The translations under genes were made by a program, and so were the position numbers. Source: [Eubacterium] siraeum (GTDB lineage Bacteria; Bacillota; Clostridia; Oscillospirales; Ruminococcaceae). From it: 64,000 nucleotides of DNA. A model generated the notes under the pieces. That model worked only from the letters and a program-made list of their open reading frames with translations, ran no database searches and had not been told where the DNA came from. The stretch is taken from contig CP102281.1 in the NCBI GenBank assembly GCA_025150425.1, forward strand, positions 2,356,001 to 2,420,000. Reading direction: 5' to 3'. Shown here piece by piece: positions 45,279 through 53,629 of the stretch; positions within the stretch are counted from its first letter, which is position 1; each line of letters opens with the position of its first letter.

Positions 45279-45554
45279 ATGGCTTATGTACTCGAGGTTA
45301 TAAGCAAGGATGGGAAAATCAAATACATTAATTCCGCAAAAGCAACCGTATATTGTCCGGAATATGCTGCACGGTATGATGACAAGAAAACTGCTATGAC
45401 AGTAGCGGCGGCACTCCTGAGAAATGAATGCTACCGGTCTATAAGTGTTAAAAAGCTCTCGTTGGAGTTATGTGTTGCTTCGTATAAAAGAAACCGTTCA
45501 TTATCATTCAATTTAATTTATCCCAATATATATAAGGGTAGCAGCTACAAATAA
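45279..45554 (+). CDS. Small hypothetical protein (91 aa)
   Basis: I do not recognise a family. It opens MAYVLEVISKDGKIKYINSA and has a positively charged, mixed alpha/beta composition, no membrane segment, and two Cys. A consensus promoter and a ribosome site (GAGGTGGG) make it a believable gene. It lies just after the ECF transporter gene but has its own promoter. Confidence 0.6.
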   Translation: MAYVLEVISKDGKIKYINSAKATVYCPEYAARYDDKKTAMTVAAALLRNECYRSISVKKLSLELCVASYKRNRSLSFNLIYPNIYKGSSYK

Positions 45555-45645
45555 AACGGCTGTTTTATCTGCGTTTTCAGCAGGAAAAACTCACGCCGTT
45601 AAAAATTATGAACGTCTGCATTTATGTACAAACTTTCCCGTAACA

Positions 45646-45681
45646 AAAATGACGTCACGCCGAAAAGCGTGACGTCATTTT
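45646..45681. terminator. Bidirectional terminator
   Basis: AAAATGACGTCACGC, six-base loop, GCGTGACGTCATTTT: a perfect 15-bp stem with A/T ends on both sides, between the plus-strand small gene and the minus-strand sugar transporter operon. Confidence 0.92.
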
Positions 45682-45709
45682 CATATATAGCAAGGAGAAT
45701 CGGAAGCGT

Positions 45710-46618
45710 TTATTCCTTTACAGAGCCTGAAACAAGGTTGCTGTAAATAAACTTCTGCATCGAAAGGAAGATTATTAACGTAGGTATGATACAGATAATT
45801 ACACCGGCGAAGATAATTTCCCACTGTGAGCCGTAAGGACCGATGAACTTGTAAAGGGCTGTTGATACGACCTGAAGTCCGTCACTGGGCATATACAGGT
45901 TTGCTGTATAGAAGTCGTTGTATATGCTTACAAACTTGATTACAAGCACGGTCGCAATAGCAGGACGGAGCATAGGGAGAATAATGCTCAGGTATACTCT
46001 CGGATATGAACAGCCGTCAAGTATCGCACTTTCGTCAAGGGATACGGATATGTTATTGAGGAACTGTATGAAGATATAGATTGAAACTATATCCGTACCG
46101 ATATAAAGGATTATCGGTGCGGCGAGGGTGTCATAAAGACCGAGTGCGTGCACTACCTGGAATACCGTTACCTGCATAGAGATATTCGGCAAGAGTGCGG
46201 CAATAAGGAATACATTCTTTACAAGCTTTGTGAACACCATTGTAAAACGCTGTACAACAAAGGCGGTCATAGTACCTGTGATTATCGTTCCCGCACACGA
46301 GAACACAAGGATAATAGCGGTATTGATAAGGCCTTTCATTACGTTACCCTGCAGGAACGCCGTCTTGAAGTTTGCCAGCTCCACCACCTTAGGAAGCTCA
46401 AACGCTCCGCTTGTCAGAAAATCCTCGTGGCTTTTCAGCGAGCCGAGTAATACGACTACCAGAGGAACGATAACTATAAGGCAGGCTATGACAAGCACGG
46501 CGTATTTCAATACGTCTATCAGTATTCTTACACCCTTAGGCGTTTCCTTGAACCTGTATTTATCCATATTGAAAGAGGTCTGTCCGGAGTTTTCGGTTGT
46601 TGTGATATTGTCTGTCAT
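45710..46618 (-). CDS. Carbohydrate ABC transporter permease, MalG type
   Basis: 302 residues, six membrane segments. The EAA loop (DESAILDGCSYPRVYLSIILP) contacts the ATPase. The N-terminal 30 residues are cytosolic. It ends the operon binding protein, MalF-like, MalG-like; the gap to the previous gene is 8 bp. No ATPase gene is present, so a shared MsmK/UgpC-type ATPase elsewhere is expected. Confidence 0.93.
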   Translation of the reverse strand: MTDNITTTENSGQTSFNMDKYRFKETPKGVRILIDVLKYAVLVIACLIVIVPLVVVLLGSLKSHEDFLTSGAFELPKVVELANFKTAFLQGNVMKGLINTAIILVFSCAGTIITGTMTAFVVQRFTMVFTKLVKNVFLIAALLPNISMQVTVFQVVHALGLYDTLAAPIILYIGTDIVSIYIFIQFLNNISVSLDESAILDGCSYPRVYLSIILPMLRPAIATVLVIKFVSIYNDFYTANLYMPSDGLQVVSTALYKFIGPYGSQWEIIFAGVIICIIPTLIIFLSMQKFIYSNLVSGSVKE

Positions 46619-46626
46619 TGTTACAC

Positions 46627-47547
46627 CTACTTTTCTTCCTTAAAGAATATCTTCTGGATCATCGTAATCACTATTATTATAAACAGCAGGACGATAGCCA
46701 TTGCGGATGCAAGTCCGATCTTCTGGTACTGGAAGCCCGTTTCGATCGTCTTGATAACGAAGGTCGATGTTCCCATCTTACCGCCGGTTATAATATACGG
46801 TATCTCAAATACAGATGCGGCACCCTTTATGGCAAGGATAAGCTGTAATGCGATGATTGTTCTGATACCGGGGAAAATTATGTGCCAGAACTTCTGCCAT
46901 GCGTTTGCGCCGTCAAGATCTGCCGCTTCGTAAATGTCGGGCGAGATAGACTGGATAGCACCGATGAACATCAGAATATCAAAGCCGATATAACGCCATA
47001 CCGACGCAAAAACCAGACACCAGTTGTTGATAGCGCCGTTTGACAGCCACTTTACAGGATCTGCTCCGAAAAGTGCGATTATGGAGTTGAGCGTACCGCC
47101 GTCATCGCCTCTGAAGAATCTCTGGAAAATAAGCGCTACCGCAACGCCGTTCATAAGATAAGGGAAGAAGATAACTCCCTTGAACAGTCCTGCGAGCTTT
47201 ATTTTCGAGCATAACAGAGTTGCGATGAAAAGTGCAAGTCCGAGCTGTATAAACGAGCCGACAAAGTAGTACAAGCTGTTGATGAGCGTTGAAAGATATG
47301 CCATATCGGTAAACAGCGTCTTATAGTTGTCGAAACCGACCCATTGTACATTTACGCCAAGCTGGTCACGTTGCTGGAAGCTGAATATTATCATATTAAC
47401 AGCAGGGATAATAGTGAAAAGTATCAGCAGTGCGACAGGTATCGCCAGAAACAGCACTGTTGTCATGTATTTCTGACCTGTATAGCCTTTAAGCCACTGC
47501 CATAATGTGCGACGCTTATGAATTGCGGTAACGCCTTGAGTAGCCAT
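46627..47547 (-). CDS. Carbohydrate ABC transporter permease, MalF type
   Basis: 306 residues, six membrane segments, EAA loop EAADLDGANAWQKFWHIIFP. GYTGQKYMTTVLFLAIPVAL near the N-terminus is typical of the sugar-permease MalF/UgpA group. Ribosome site AAAGGAC. It pairs with the downstream MalG-like protein. Confidence 0.93.
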   Translation of the reverse strand: MATQGVTAIHKRRTLWQWLKGYTGQKYMTTVLFLAIPVALLILFTIIPAVNMIIFSFQQRDQLGVNVQWVGFDNYKTLFTDMAYLSTLINSLYYFVGSFIQLGLALFIATLLCSKIKLAGLFKGVIFFPYLMNGVAVALIFQRFFRGDDGGTLNSIIALFGADPVKWLSNGAINNWCLVFASVWRYIGFDILMFIGAIQSISPDIYEAADLDGANAWQKFWHIIFPGIRTIIALQLILAIKGAASVFEIPYIITGGKMGTSTFVIKTIETGFQYQKIGLASAMAIVLLFIIIVITMIQKIFFKEEK

Positions 47548-47613
47548 AAATCTGTCCTTTCAAGAAATAATTTCTATTTTTGGTAATTTGTTAATTTCCT
47601 CCATAAAAACCTA

Positions 47614-47639
47614 TACGGAAAGACTTATGCCTTTCCGTA
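47614..47639 (-). terminator. Intercistronic hairpin after the binding-protein gene
   Basis: TACGGAAAG and CTTTCCGTA form a 9-bp stem with an 8-base loop, followed on the minus strand by TAGGTTTTTATGG. It probably stops part of the transcripts so that the binding protein is made in excess of the permeases. Confidence 0.75.
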
Positions 47640-47687
47640 CGGGTTTGTGTGTTTGGAGTATCTATGAAGAAAATACGATAGCGTTAA

Positions 47688-49121
47688 TTAGCCGTTAGCC
47701 TTGATGTATGCTTCAAGTTCTGCGTTGGCATCTCTTGTAGCCGCCCATTTCTGATTAACGGAGTCTGCGATAGCCTTGAAGCCTGCGTCACCCTTGCCGG
47801 CAAATGCTGCTTCAGCAAGCTGGAGCTTGAAGTTTGCAGAGTCGCCTGTCCATATACCAACCTCAGAATCCTTGTCGATAGCGTTGAATACGCCTGTCAG
47901 ACCTTCGGGAGCTGTTGCTGCTGTGAAGAATTCACAACCGTCAAACGCTGAGAGGTAATCGGGGAGCTTGCTGCCTTCAAGTGTATTGATACCGCCTTCA
48001 GCCTCAGAGAAGCCGGATTCAGCGATGAACCATTCGATATACTTCTTGCCGAGATCCTTCTTGTCATCGGCAATGTTCTTGTTTACGCCCATGCAGTAGT
48101 CTGCTGCGTACTGTGCGTACTGCTTGCCGTCCTTAGAGAAGGGAGCAGGCATGTAACCGATATTTTCGGGATCAAGGTTATTATCCTTAGCGATCTGCTG
48201 GAACTGTGAAACTGCCCATGAACCCATTGTCATTGTAGCAACTTCGCCCTTTGCAATCATCAGCTTTGAGCCTTCCCAGTCGGAGCTCATCGGGTCGCCC
48301 TCGATAAGAGTAGAATCTGAATATATATCGTACATCAGCTTGAATACGTTGTAGTAGGGCTTGCCTTCTGTGAAGAAGTCTTCCTTGTTTACGATAAGGT
48401 CAGTTTCAAAGTTGGGGTTACCCGAAGAAGGAACAACAAGGCTTGACCACTGTGAAGCTGTCCAGCTTGCTTCCTTGAAGTTTGTGTAGTAAGGAATTAC
48501 ATCGGGGAACTTTTCCTTGATCTTCTTTAAGTCAGCGATGAATTCATCGGCTGTCTTGGGCATTGTTGTGATGCCTGCGTCTGTCCATACCTTCTTGTTG
48601 TAGCAGATACCGCCGCTTACCGAACCTAAGTGAGCAAGGCCGTATACTGTTCCGTCATACATCTTCTGATCTGCCCACTTGTACTTATCCTTAAGTTCAT
48701 CGTACTTGCCGAGAGGCTCGAAGAAGTTTGAAAGATCGGCGAGCTTAACTGTATCGGGTATCATGAGTACATCGCCATATTCCTTGGTGCTCATCATTGT
48801 CGAAACGTCATCTGCGTAGCTCTTGAATGACTGATATTCAACAGTGCAGTTGTACTTTTCTTCAAAAGCATCTGTCATCTTGTCGAGTGAGCCGTCATCC
48901 TTACGGTCTGTACGGTGAGTAAGAACCTTGAGTGTGATCTTTTCGCCCGAAGGTGTAGTCGAAGATGCTTCACCCGATGTCGCAGAACTGTTATCTTCTG
49001 TCTTTGATGAAGATGATGTACTGCCTGATGTTGATGATGTTGCATTGTTACTGTTGCAGGCTGCCAGCGAAACTGCTGTGCTTGCCGCAAGGATACCTGC
49101 GAGTATCTTCTTTGCTTTCAT
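47688..49121 (-). CDS. Sugar ABC transporter substrate-binding lipoprotein
   Basis: 477 residues. Lipoprotein signal MKAKKILAGILAASTAVSLA-AC with the lipidated Cys at residue 22, then a Ser/Thr-rich linker (23-60). The rest is a type 1 extracellular solute-binding domain (ITLKVLTHRTDRKDDGSLDK, DVLMIPDTVKLADLSNFF, AGITTMPKTADEFIADLKKI, GEVATMTMGSWAVSQFQQ, DYCMGVNKNIADDKK). The ligand is probably an oligosaccharide; it cannot be named from sequence. Ribosome site AAAGGAAA. The gene heads its operon behind a promoter with a palindromic operator. Confidence 0.93.
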   Translation of the reverse strand: MKAKKILAGILAASTAVSLAACNSNNATSSTSGSTSSSSKTEDNSSATSGEASSTTPSGEKITLKVLTHRTDRKDDGSLDKMTDAFEEKYNCTVEYQSFKSYADDVSTMMSTKEYGDVLMIPDTVKLADLSNFFEPLGKYDELKDKYKWADQKMYDGTVYGLAHLGSVSGGICYNKKVWTDAGITTMPKTADEFIADLKKIKEKFPDVIPYYTNFKEASWTASQWSSLVVPSSGNPNFETDLIVNKEDFFTEGKPYYNVFKLMYDIYSDSTLIEGDPMSSDWEGSKLMIAKGEVATMTMGSWAVSQFQQIAKDNNLDPENIGYMPAPFSKDGKQYAQYAADYCMGVNKNIADDKKDLGKKYIEWFIAESGFSEAEGGINTLEGSKLPDYLSAFDGCEFFTAATAPEGLTGVFNAIDKDSEVGIWTGDSANFKLQLAEAAFAGKGDAGFKAIADSVNQKWAATRDANAELEAYIKANG

Positions 49122-49232
49122 GTGATAATTTCCTTTCTGGTCGGACAGTGCTTAGCCACCGGTCCTTAGTTGATAGTTAATGAATTTAGCTTATGTTTAT
49201 TAAGCTGTTTCCGCTTGCTTAATTCACTTAAG

Positions 49233-49260
49233 ATTATACAACGTTTTAGCTAAAAGTCAA
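49233..49260 (-). promoter_or_regulatory. Sugar transporter promoter with palindromic operator in the spacer
   Basis: Minus strand TTGACT (49255-49260), 16 bp, TATAAT (49233-49238). The perfect palindrome TTTTAGCTAAAA (49244-49255) fills the spacer, and a further half-site CAGCTAAAA lies upstream at about 49279-49287. This suggests repression by a LacI- or similar regulator encoded elsewhere. Confidence 0.75.
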
Positions 49261-49544
49261 TACAGCTATAGGAAATTCAGCTAAAACACATAAATTATAT
49301 TTGTTTATTATGTGCATTAAAAACAAAATTCACACTAACTTAACTGTGTTACACAATTTTATTAGGTAAGTATCGGTGTAACCCGTTTTCACACTTACAA
49401 ATTCGTTTAACTAAAATAATTTTATGTTAGGTTACATATATTTCACACTGTTTTTAGTTGTTTTTAAACGCTGTTAAATTCGCCCGTAAATATGATAACT
49501 CAAAAATTCCCGGCTATTCATTAAAAATAAAGGAGATAAAGTTG

Positions 49545-50120
49545 CGGGTGCGGGGGAAGTGTGGTATAATAACCTCAGACTTAAAATCCGCCGGGAGCGG
49601 ATTTTGCCGTGCAAAAGCACGGCTTGCGGCGCACCGCACCTCTGAGAACATTTTACCATTAAATCTTTTGTCTGACGACAAAATACGGCGTACCGCCGTG
49701 TCGGTTTACACCGACTTGATTTATGGTATAATTAATTTATAATTTTCGTAAAAAGTCTGTTTTTTCAAAAAAGTGCTTGTTCTCAATCCCTATCCCCTTT
49801 AGGACACTCTGATAGCTTTGCTTCTGTGCAACCGTGGTCGTTTGTTGTCGGTGCGTCCTGCACCGACTTTGTTCGACCACTTGTAAGCATCCATGCCGGG
49901 GCTGAGTGTGGGGCTACGCCCAAAGCAAGGACGCTTTGGTTGCTTGCCAAAAGTTATAAGCAAGGACGCTTATGTCAGCTGAACCGAGCCGTTGCACGAT
50001 GCAACGGCACAAACAGCTGACTTTGCAGAGATGCAAAGTCAGCAGAGCAAGCAACGCCAAACACCCATTTTTAAAAGTTATGTAGGTTTTTCTACAAGCT
50101 GTGACAGGCATAGCCTGTCA
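49545..50120. repeat. Dense array of nested hairpins (at least eleven)
   Basis: No gene is supported here. Module A: CTCAGA (49574) closes with TCTGAG (49641) around three hairpins, AAAATCCGC/GCGGATTTT, GCCGTGC/GCACGGC, TGCGG/CCGCA. Module B: TACCATTAAATC (49654) closes with GATTTATGGTA (49718) around TTTTGTC/GACAAAA, ACGGCG/CGCCGT, GTCGGT/ACCGAC. Module C: GTGGTCG/CGACCAC (49834-49880) around GTCGGTGC/GCACCGAC with TTTGTT on both sides. Module D: TTGGTTGCTTGC (49936) with GCAAGCAACGCCAA (50047) around ATAAGC/GCTTAT, GTCAGCTG/CAGCTGAC enclosing GCCGTTGCA/TGCAACGGC, and GCTGACTTTGCA/TGCAAAGTCAGC. Finally TGACAGGC/GCCTGTCA (50102-50120). 49122-49544 is AT-rich promoter-side sequence. Confidence 0.85.
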
Positions 50121-50176
50121 TTATTTCACTGCTCGTTTCATATAATGTACAAAAATTTACCGAAAGGTCGGACAAT

Positions 50177-50995
50177 ATGAAACTGAACATGAAACGATTT
50201 GAATTTAAACGGCTAAGAACACGAATCCCTGCACTTATAGTCCTGCTCGGCTGTTTTACCGTCATTGCGGCAACTGCCGACTACTCGCAGATGAGCGTTA
50301 GAGCGTCAACGTCGCATGTTACAAATAAGAAAACCATCGTACTTGACGCAGGTCACGGCGGAACAGACAGCGGTGCGGTCGGCATAAACGGTGAGCTTGA
50401 AAAGAATATCAATCTTGCTATTGTGCGTGATCTCAGCGATATGCTGACTTTATCGGGCTTCAATGTAGTGCTGACCCGTGACAGCGATATTTCGATACAC
50501 GATGAAGGTGTAAAAGGCACACGGGAGCAGAAGGTTTCCGATATGAAAAACCGTCTTGATATCATAAACAAGTACGGGGACTGCCTGTTCCTGTCTATTC
50601 ATCAGAACAAGTTCACCGAGCCTGAATATTTCGGCGCACAGATATTCTACACGGCGAACAACCCCGACAACCGTATGATAGCGCAGATAATGCAGGATAA
50701 TTTCAAGACGATACAGCCGGGCAATGACAGGCAGATAAAGCAGGAGGGCGACGAGCTGTATCTTTTCAAGAACACAAAGATACCTGCCGTGCTGATAGAA
50801 TGCGGATTTCTCTCAAATCCCGATGATGCGGCAAATCTGTCGGATACCGACTATCAGCGTAAGGTAGCCTATACTATATACAACGGGATACTTACATATC
50901 TCACCTCAAAGCCTGCCGACAATGCAGGTCGGGCGGAAATTTCAACGACCGGTATTCCCGAAAACAGCGGTGATATTACAAGCTCCGGACAGTAA
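50177..50995 (+). CDS. N-acetylmuramoyl-L-alanine amidase (CwlD-like)
   Basis: 272 residues. A membrane anchor or signal (residues 16-36, RIPALIVLLGCFTVIAATA) precedes an Amidase_3 domain (about 53-250): VLDAGHGGTDSGA with the first zinc His, ELEKNINLAIV with the zinc Glu, LFLSIHQNKF with the second His, and VLIECGFLSN with the catalytic Glu. It cleaves the amide between MurNAc and the stem peptide; CwlD of spore formers acts on the cortex to start muramic-lactam formation. A TATAAT lies at 50141-50146. The C-terminal 25 residues are Ser/Thr-rich and disordered. Confidence 0.9.
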   Translation: MKLNMKRFEFKRLRTRIPALIVLLGCFTVIAATADYSQMSVRASTSHVTNKKTIVLDAGHGGTDSGAVGINGELEKNINLAIVRDLSDMLTLSGFNVVLTRDSDISIHDEGVKGTREQKVSDMKNRLDIINKYGDCLFLSIHQNKFTEPEYFGAQIFYTANNPDNRMIAQIMQDNFKTIQPGNDRQIKQEGDELYLFKNTKIPAVLIECGFLSNPDDAANLSDTDYQRKVAYTIYNGILTYLTSKPADNAGRAEISTTGIPENSGDITSSGQ

Positions 50996-51016
50996 TTCAT
51001 CGGAAAGGACGAAAAA

Positions 51017-52414
51017 ATGGCAAAATCAAAATCAGTATATATATGCAGTGAGTGCGGTCAGGAATATCCGAAATGGAGCGGACGCTGTAATGCCTGCGGC
51101 GCATGGAACACGCTTGAAGAAACGCTTATACAGCCAAAATCCCACGGTCTTGCAAAAAGCACGGGCGGCGGCAGGCTTCCGCTTTCAAGTATAAACAACC
51201 TTTCGTTCAGTGACGAAACAAGATATGAAACGGGAATGTCGGAGCTTGACAGGGTACTCGGCGGAGGTCTTGTCAAAGGCTCGCTTGTTCTGCTCGGCGG
51301 CGACCCGGGTATCGGCAAATCGACACTTCTTTTACAGATATGCGGCTGTCTTGCACAGGATAAGACTGTGCTGTACATATCCGGCGAGGAAAGCGAACGT
51401 CAGATAAAGCTTCGTGCAGACAGGCTGGGTGTCGCAAGCGACGGGCTTTATATCAGTGCCTGCACCGACTGCGATACTATAATAGAGGGCGTGCGTGAGA
51501 ATAAGCCCGATGTTGTGATAATCGACTCGATACAGACAATGCAGTTGACAGAGCTTCAGTCCGTACCCGGCAGTCTTGTGCAGGTAAGAGAATGTACCTC
51601 GGCATTTATGCAGATGGCAAAGAGCCTTGAGGTTGCAGTGTTTCTTGTAGGTCATGTAAACAAGGACGGCGGTATAGCAGGTCCTAAGGTGCTTGAGCAT
51701 ATAGTGGACACGGTACTGTACTTTGAGGGCGACAAACAGCTAAGTTACAGGATATTAAGAGCCGCAAAGAACCGTTTCGGCTCGACCAACGAAATAGGCG
51801 TATTCGAAATGCAGGACAAAGGGCTTGAGCAGGTCGAAAACCCGTCTGCAATGCTTCTTCTCGGCAGACCCGCAGGGGTAAGCGGTATAACCGTGCTTTG
51901 CACCGTCGAGGGTACACGGCCTATACTGGCAGAGGTGCAGGCGCTTGTCGGCAAGACCTCGTTCTCCGCTCCACGCAGAATGACAACAGGCTTCGACTAC
52001 AGCAGGCTGTGCGTTCTGCTCGCCGTGCTTGAAAAGCGGACAGGCTACAACTTCGGCGGATATGATGTATATATAAATGTTATAGGCGGACTTAAAATAG
52101 ATGAGCCTGCAAGCGACCTTGCGATTGCTCTTGCTCTTTATTCGGGACTTCGTGATATTCCGATAGGCGATGATGTTGCGATGTTCGGCGAGGTCGGTCT
52201 TGGAGGAGAAATAAGAGCGGTATCACATATAAGAGAGCGTGTGCGTGAGGCGGCACGAATGGGATTTTCAAAGTGCATTGTGCCGAAATCCTCGCTTAAA
52301 AATCTTGACAAGAGCGAAAACTACGGAATAAGCATATACGGCGTGGCAAATCTTCAGCAGTCATTCAAGGTGCTTGAGATGTTCACAAAAGAAAGCGAAG
52401 GAAACAAAGAATGA
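51017..52414 (+). CDS. radA: DNA repair protein RadA
   Basis: 465 residues. N-terminal zinc ribbon (CSECGQEYPKWSGRCNACG), RecA-like ATPase with Walker A GGDPGIGKST (about 96-105), the RadA-specific KNRFGSTNEIG motif, and a C-terminal Lon-protease-like domain without catalytic Ser (GYDVYINVIGGLKIDEPASD, GEVGLGGEIRAV). RadA is a branch-migration helicase in recombinational repair and transformation. It follows the amidase by 21 bp and overlaps rsmA by 4 bp, so all three may be one transcript. Confidence 0.96.
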   Translation: MAKSKSVYICSECGQEYPKWSGRCNACGAWNTLEETLIQPKSHGLAKSTGGGRLPLSSINNLSFSDETRYETGMSELDRVLGGGLVKGSLVLLGGDPGIGKSTLLLQICGCLAQDKTVLYISGEESERQIKLRADRLGVASDGLYISACTDCDTIIEGVRENKPDVVIIDSIQTMQLTELQSVPGSLVQVRECTSAFMQMAKSLEVAVFLVGHVNKDGGIAGPKVLEHIVDTVLYFEGDKQLSYRILRAAKNRFGSTNEIGVFEMQDKGLEQVENPSAMLLLGRPAGVSGITVLCTVEGTRPILAEVQALVGKTSFSAPRRMTTGFDYSRLCVLLAVLEKRTGYNFGGYDVYINVIGGLKIDEPASDLAIALALYSGLRDIPIGDDVAMFGEVGLGGEIRAVSHIRERVREAARMGFSKCIVPKSSLKNLDKSENYGISIYGVANLQQSFKVLEMFTKESEGNKE

Positions 52415-53274
52415 AACTTACCGACATTTCAACAATAAGACAGCTTTTTGAAAAGCACGGCTTTTCTTTTACAAAGTCGCTCGGACAGAACTTTCTGATA
52501 AATCCGACCGTCTGCCCTAAAATTGCCGAAATGGGCGGTGCAGGGAAAAATGTCGGGGCGATAGAAATAGGCACGGGTATCGGCGTTCTGACAAGGGAGC
52601 TTGCCAAGCGTTGTGAAAAGGTCGCAGCTATTGAAATAGACACAGGGTTGAAGCCCATTCTTGACGAAACGCTCGAAGAATACGACAACGTTGAGGTTAT
52701 TTTTGCGGACGTTATGGAAACCGATCTTAATAAGCTGATAGCCGAGAAGTTTCCCGATATGGACGTGATAGTTTGTGCGAATCTGCCCTACTATATAACC
52801 TCGCCCGTAATAATGAAGTTGCTTGAGGAAAAGCTGCCCATAAAAGCGATAACCGTAATGGTACAGCTTGAGGCGGCAGACAGAATATGCGCCGCAGTAG
52901 GAAGCCGTGAGTGCGGCGCTATCACCGCATCTATAAACTATTACGCAAAGCCGAAGAAGCTGTTTCGGGTAAACAGGGGTTCGTTCATGCCTGCCCCCAA
53001 TGTTGACAGTGCGGTCATAAGTCTTGAGCGGTATGAACAACCACCGTACAAGGTCGATAACGAGCCGCTTTTCTTCGAGGTAATAAAGCAGGCTTTCGCT
53101 CAGCGCAGAAAACAGCTCGCAAATCCCGTTTCGGCATATTTTAAGATACCGAAAGCGGTGCTTGCGGAAAAGATGACCGAAGGCGGTATACCGGCTACCG
53201 CAAGAGCAGAACAGCTTACAATGGCTGAGCTTGTGAAGCTGTATGAGATTATAGACGAGTTGAAAAAGGAATAA
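52411..53274 (+). CDS. rsmA: 16S rRNA dimethyladenosine transferase (KsgA)
   Basis: 287 residues. It dimethylates two adjacent adenosines in helix 45 of 16S rRNA. Motifs: SLGQNFLINP, the SAM-binding AIEIGTGIGVLTREL, VAAIEIDTGL, and the catalytic NLPYYITSP. The C-terminal helical domain includes RRKQLANPVSAYF. The ATG overlaps the radA stop (ATGA). A terminator follows nine bases after the stop. Confidence 0.96.
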   Translation: MKLTDISTIRQLFEKHGFSFTKSLGQNFLINPTVCPKIAEMGGAGKNVGAIEIGTGIGVLTRELAKRCEKVAAIEIDTGLKPILDETLEEYDNVEVIFADVMETDLNKLIAEKFPDMDVIVCANLPYYITSPVIMKLLEEKLPIKAITVMVQLEAADRICAAVGSRECGAITASINYYAKPKKLFRVNRGSFMPAPNVDSAVISLERYEQPPYKVDNEPLFFEVIKQAFAQRRKQLANPVSAYFKIPKAVLAEKMTEGGIPATARAEQLTMAELVKLYEIIDELKKE

Positions 53275-53282
53275 AATTGATT

Positions 53283-53310
53283 GCCACGGTGTGATGCCGT
53301 GGCGGTTTTT
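53283..53310 (+). terminator. Terminator of the amidase-radA-rsmA operon
   Basis: GCCACGG, seven-base loop, CCGTGGC, then GG and five Ts. Downstream to 53574 is gene-free; it contains a hairpin ACCGCC-TAC-GGCGGT near 53332-53346 and AT-rich sequence. Confidence 0.9.
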
Positions 53311-53574
53311 GTTTTAATGAATAATTGTGGTGACCGCCTACGGCGGTGATTTTAAATCAGGATAGTGAGAGGCTAAGGATAGTGCAGAATTGGTAATAAT
53401 TGACTGGATTGTAGGTTTGTTGCAACTGTTCTTGCTGAAAACGACGATATCTATAAGAGAGTTTTACAGCTTTGCTTCACAGGTATTGAGGCGTATTAGG
53501 GACATCTGGGAAAAACGTCCTTGTTTTGTAACTTCAACTTTATAATAACATTTTAGATAAAATATAAAATAGGG

Positions 53575-53603
53575 TTGACATTTTAATATATGTGTGATAT
53601 ACT
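53575..53603 (+). promoter_or_regulatory. Promoter of the amidase-6 gene
   Basis: TTGACA (53575-53580), 17 bp, TATACT (53598-53603), with ribosome site AGGAGA before 53630. Confidence 0.85.
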
Positions 53604-53629
53604 TACAAAAAACGATTAGGAGATATTTT

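Noticed and set aside
49458-50111. Short frames on both strands across the hairpin array
   Set aside because: They are interrupted-repeat translations with no ribosome sites or conserved features; the palindromes explain the sequence better.
49545-50120. CRISPR array
   Set aside because: The stems differ in sequence, and there are no regularly spaced identical repeats.
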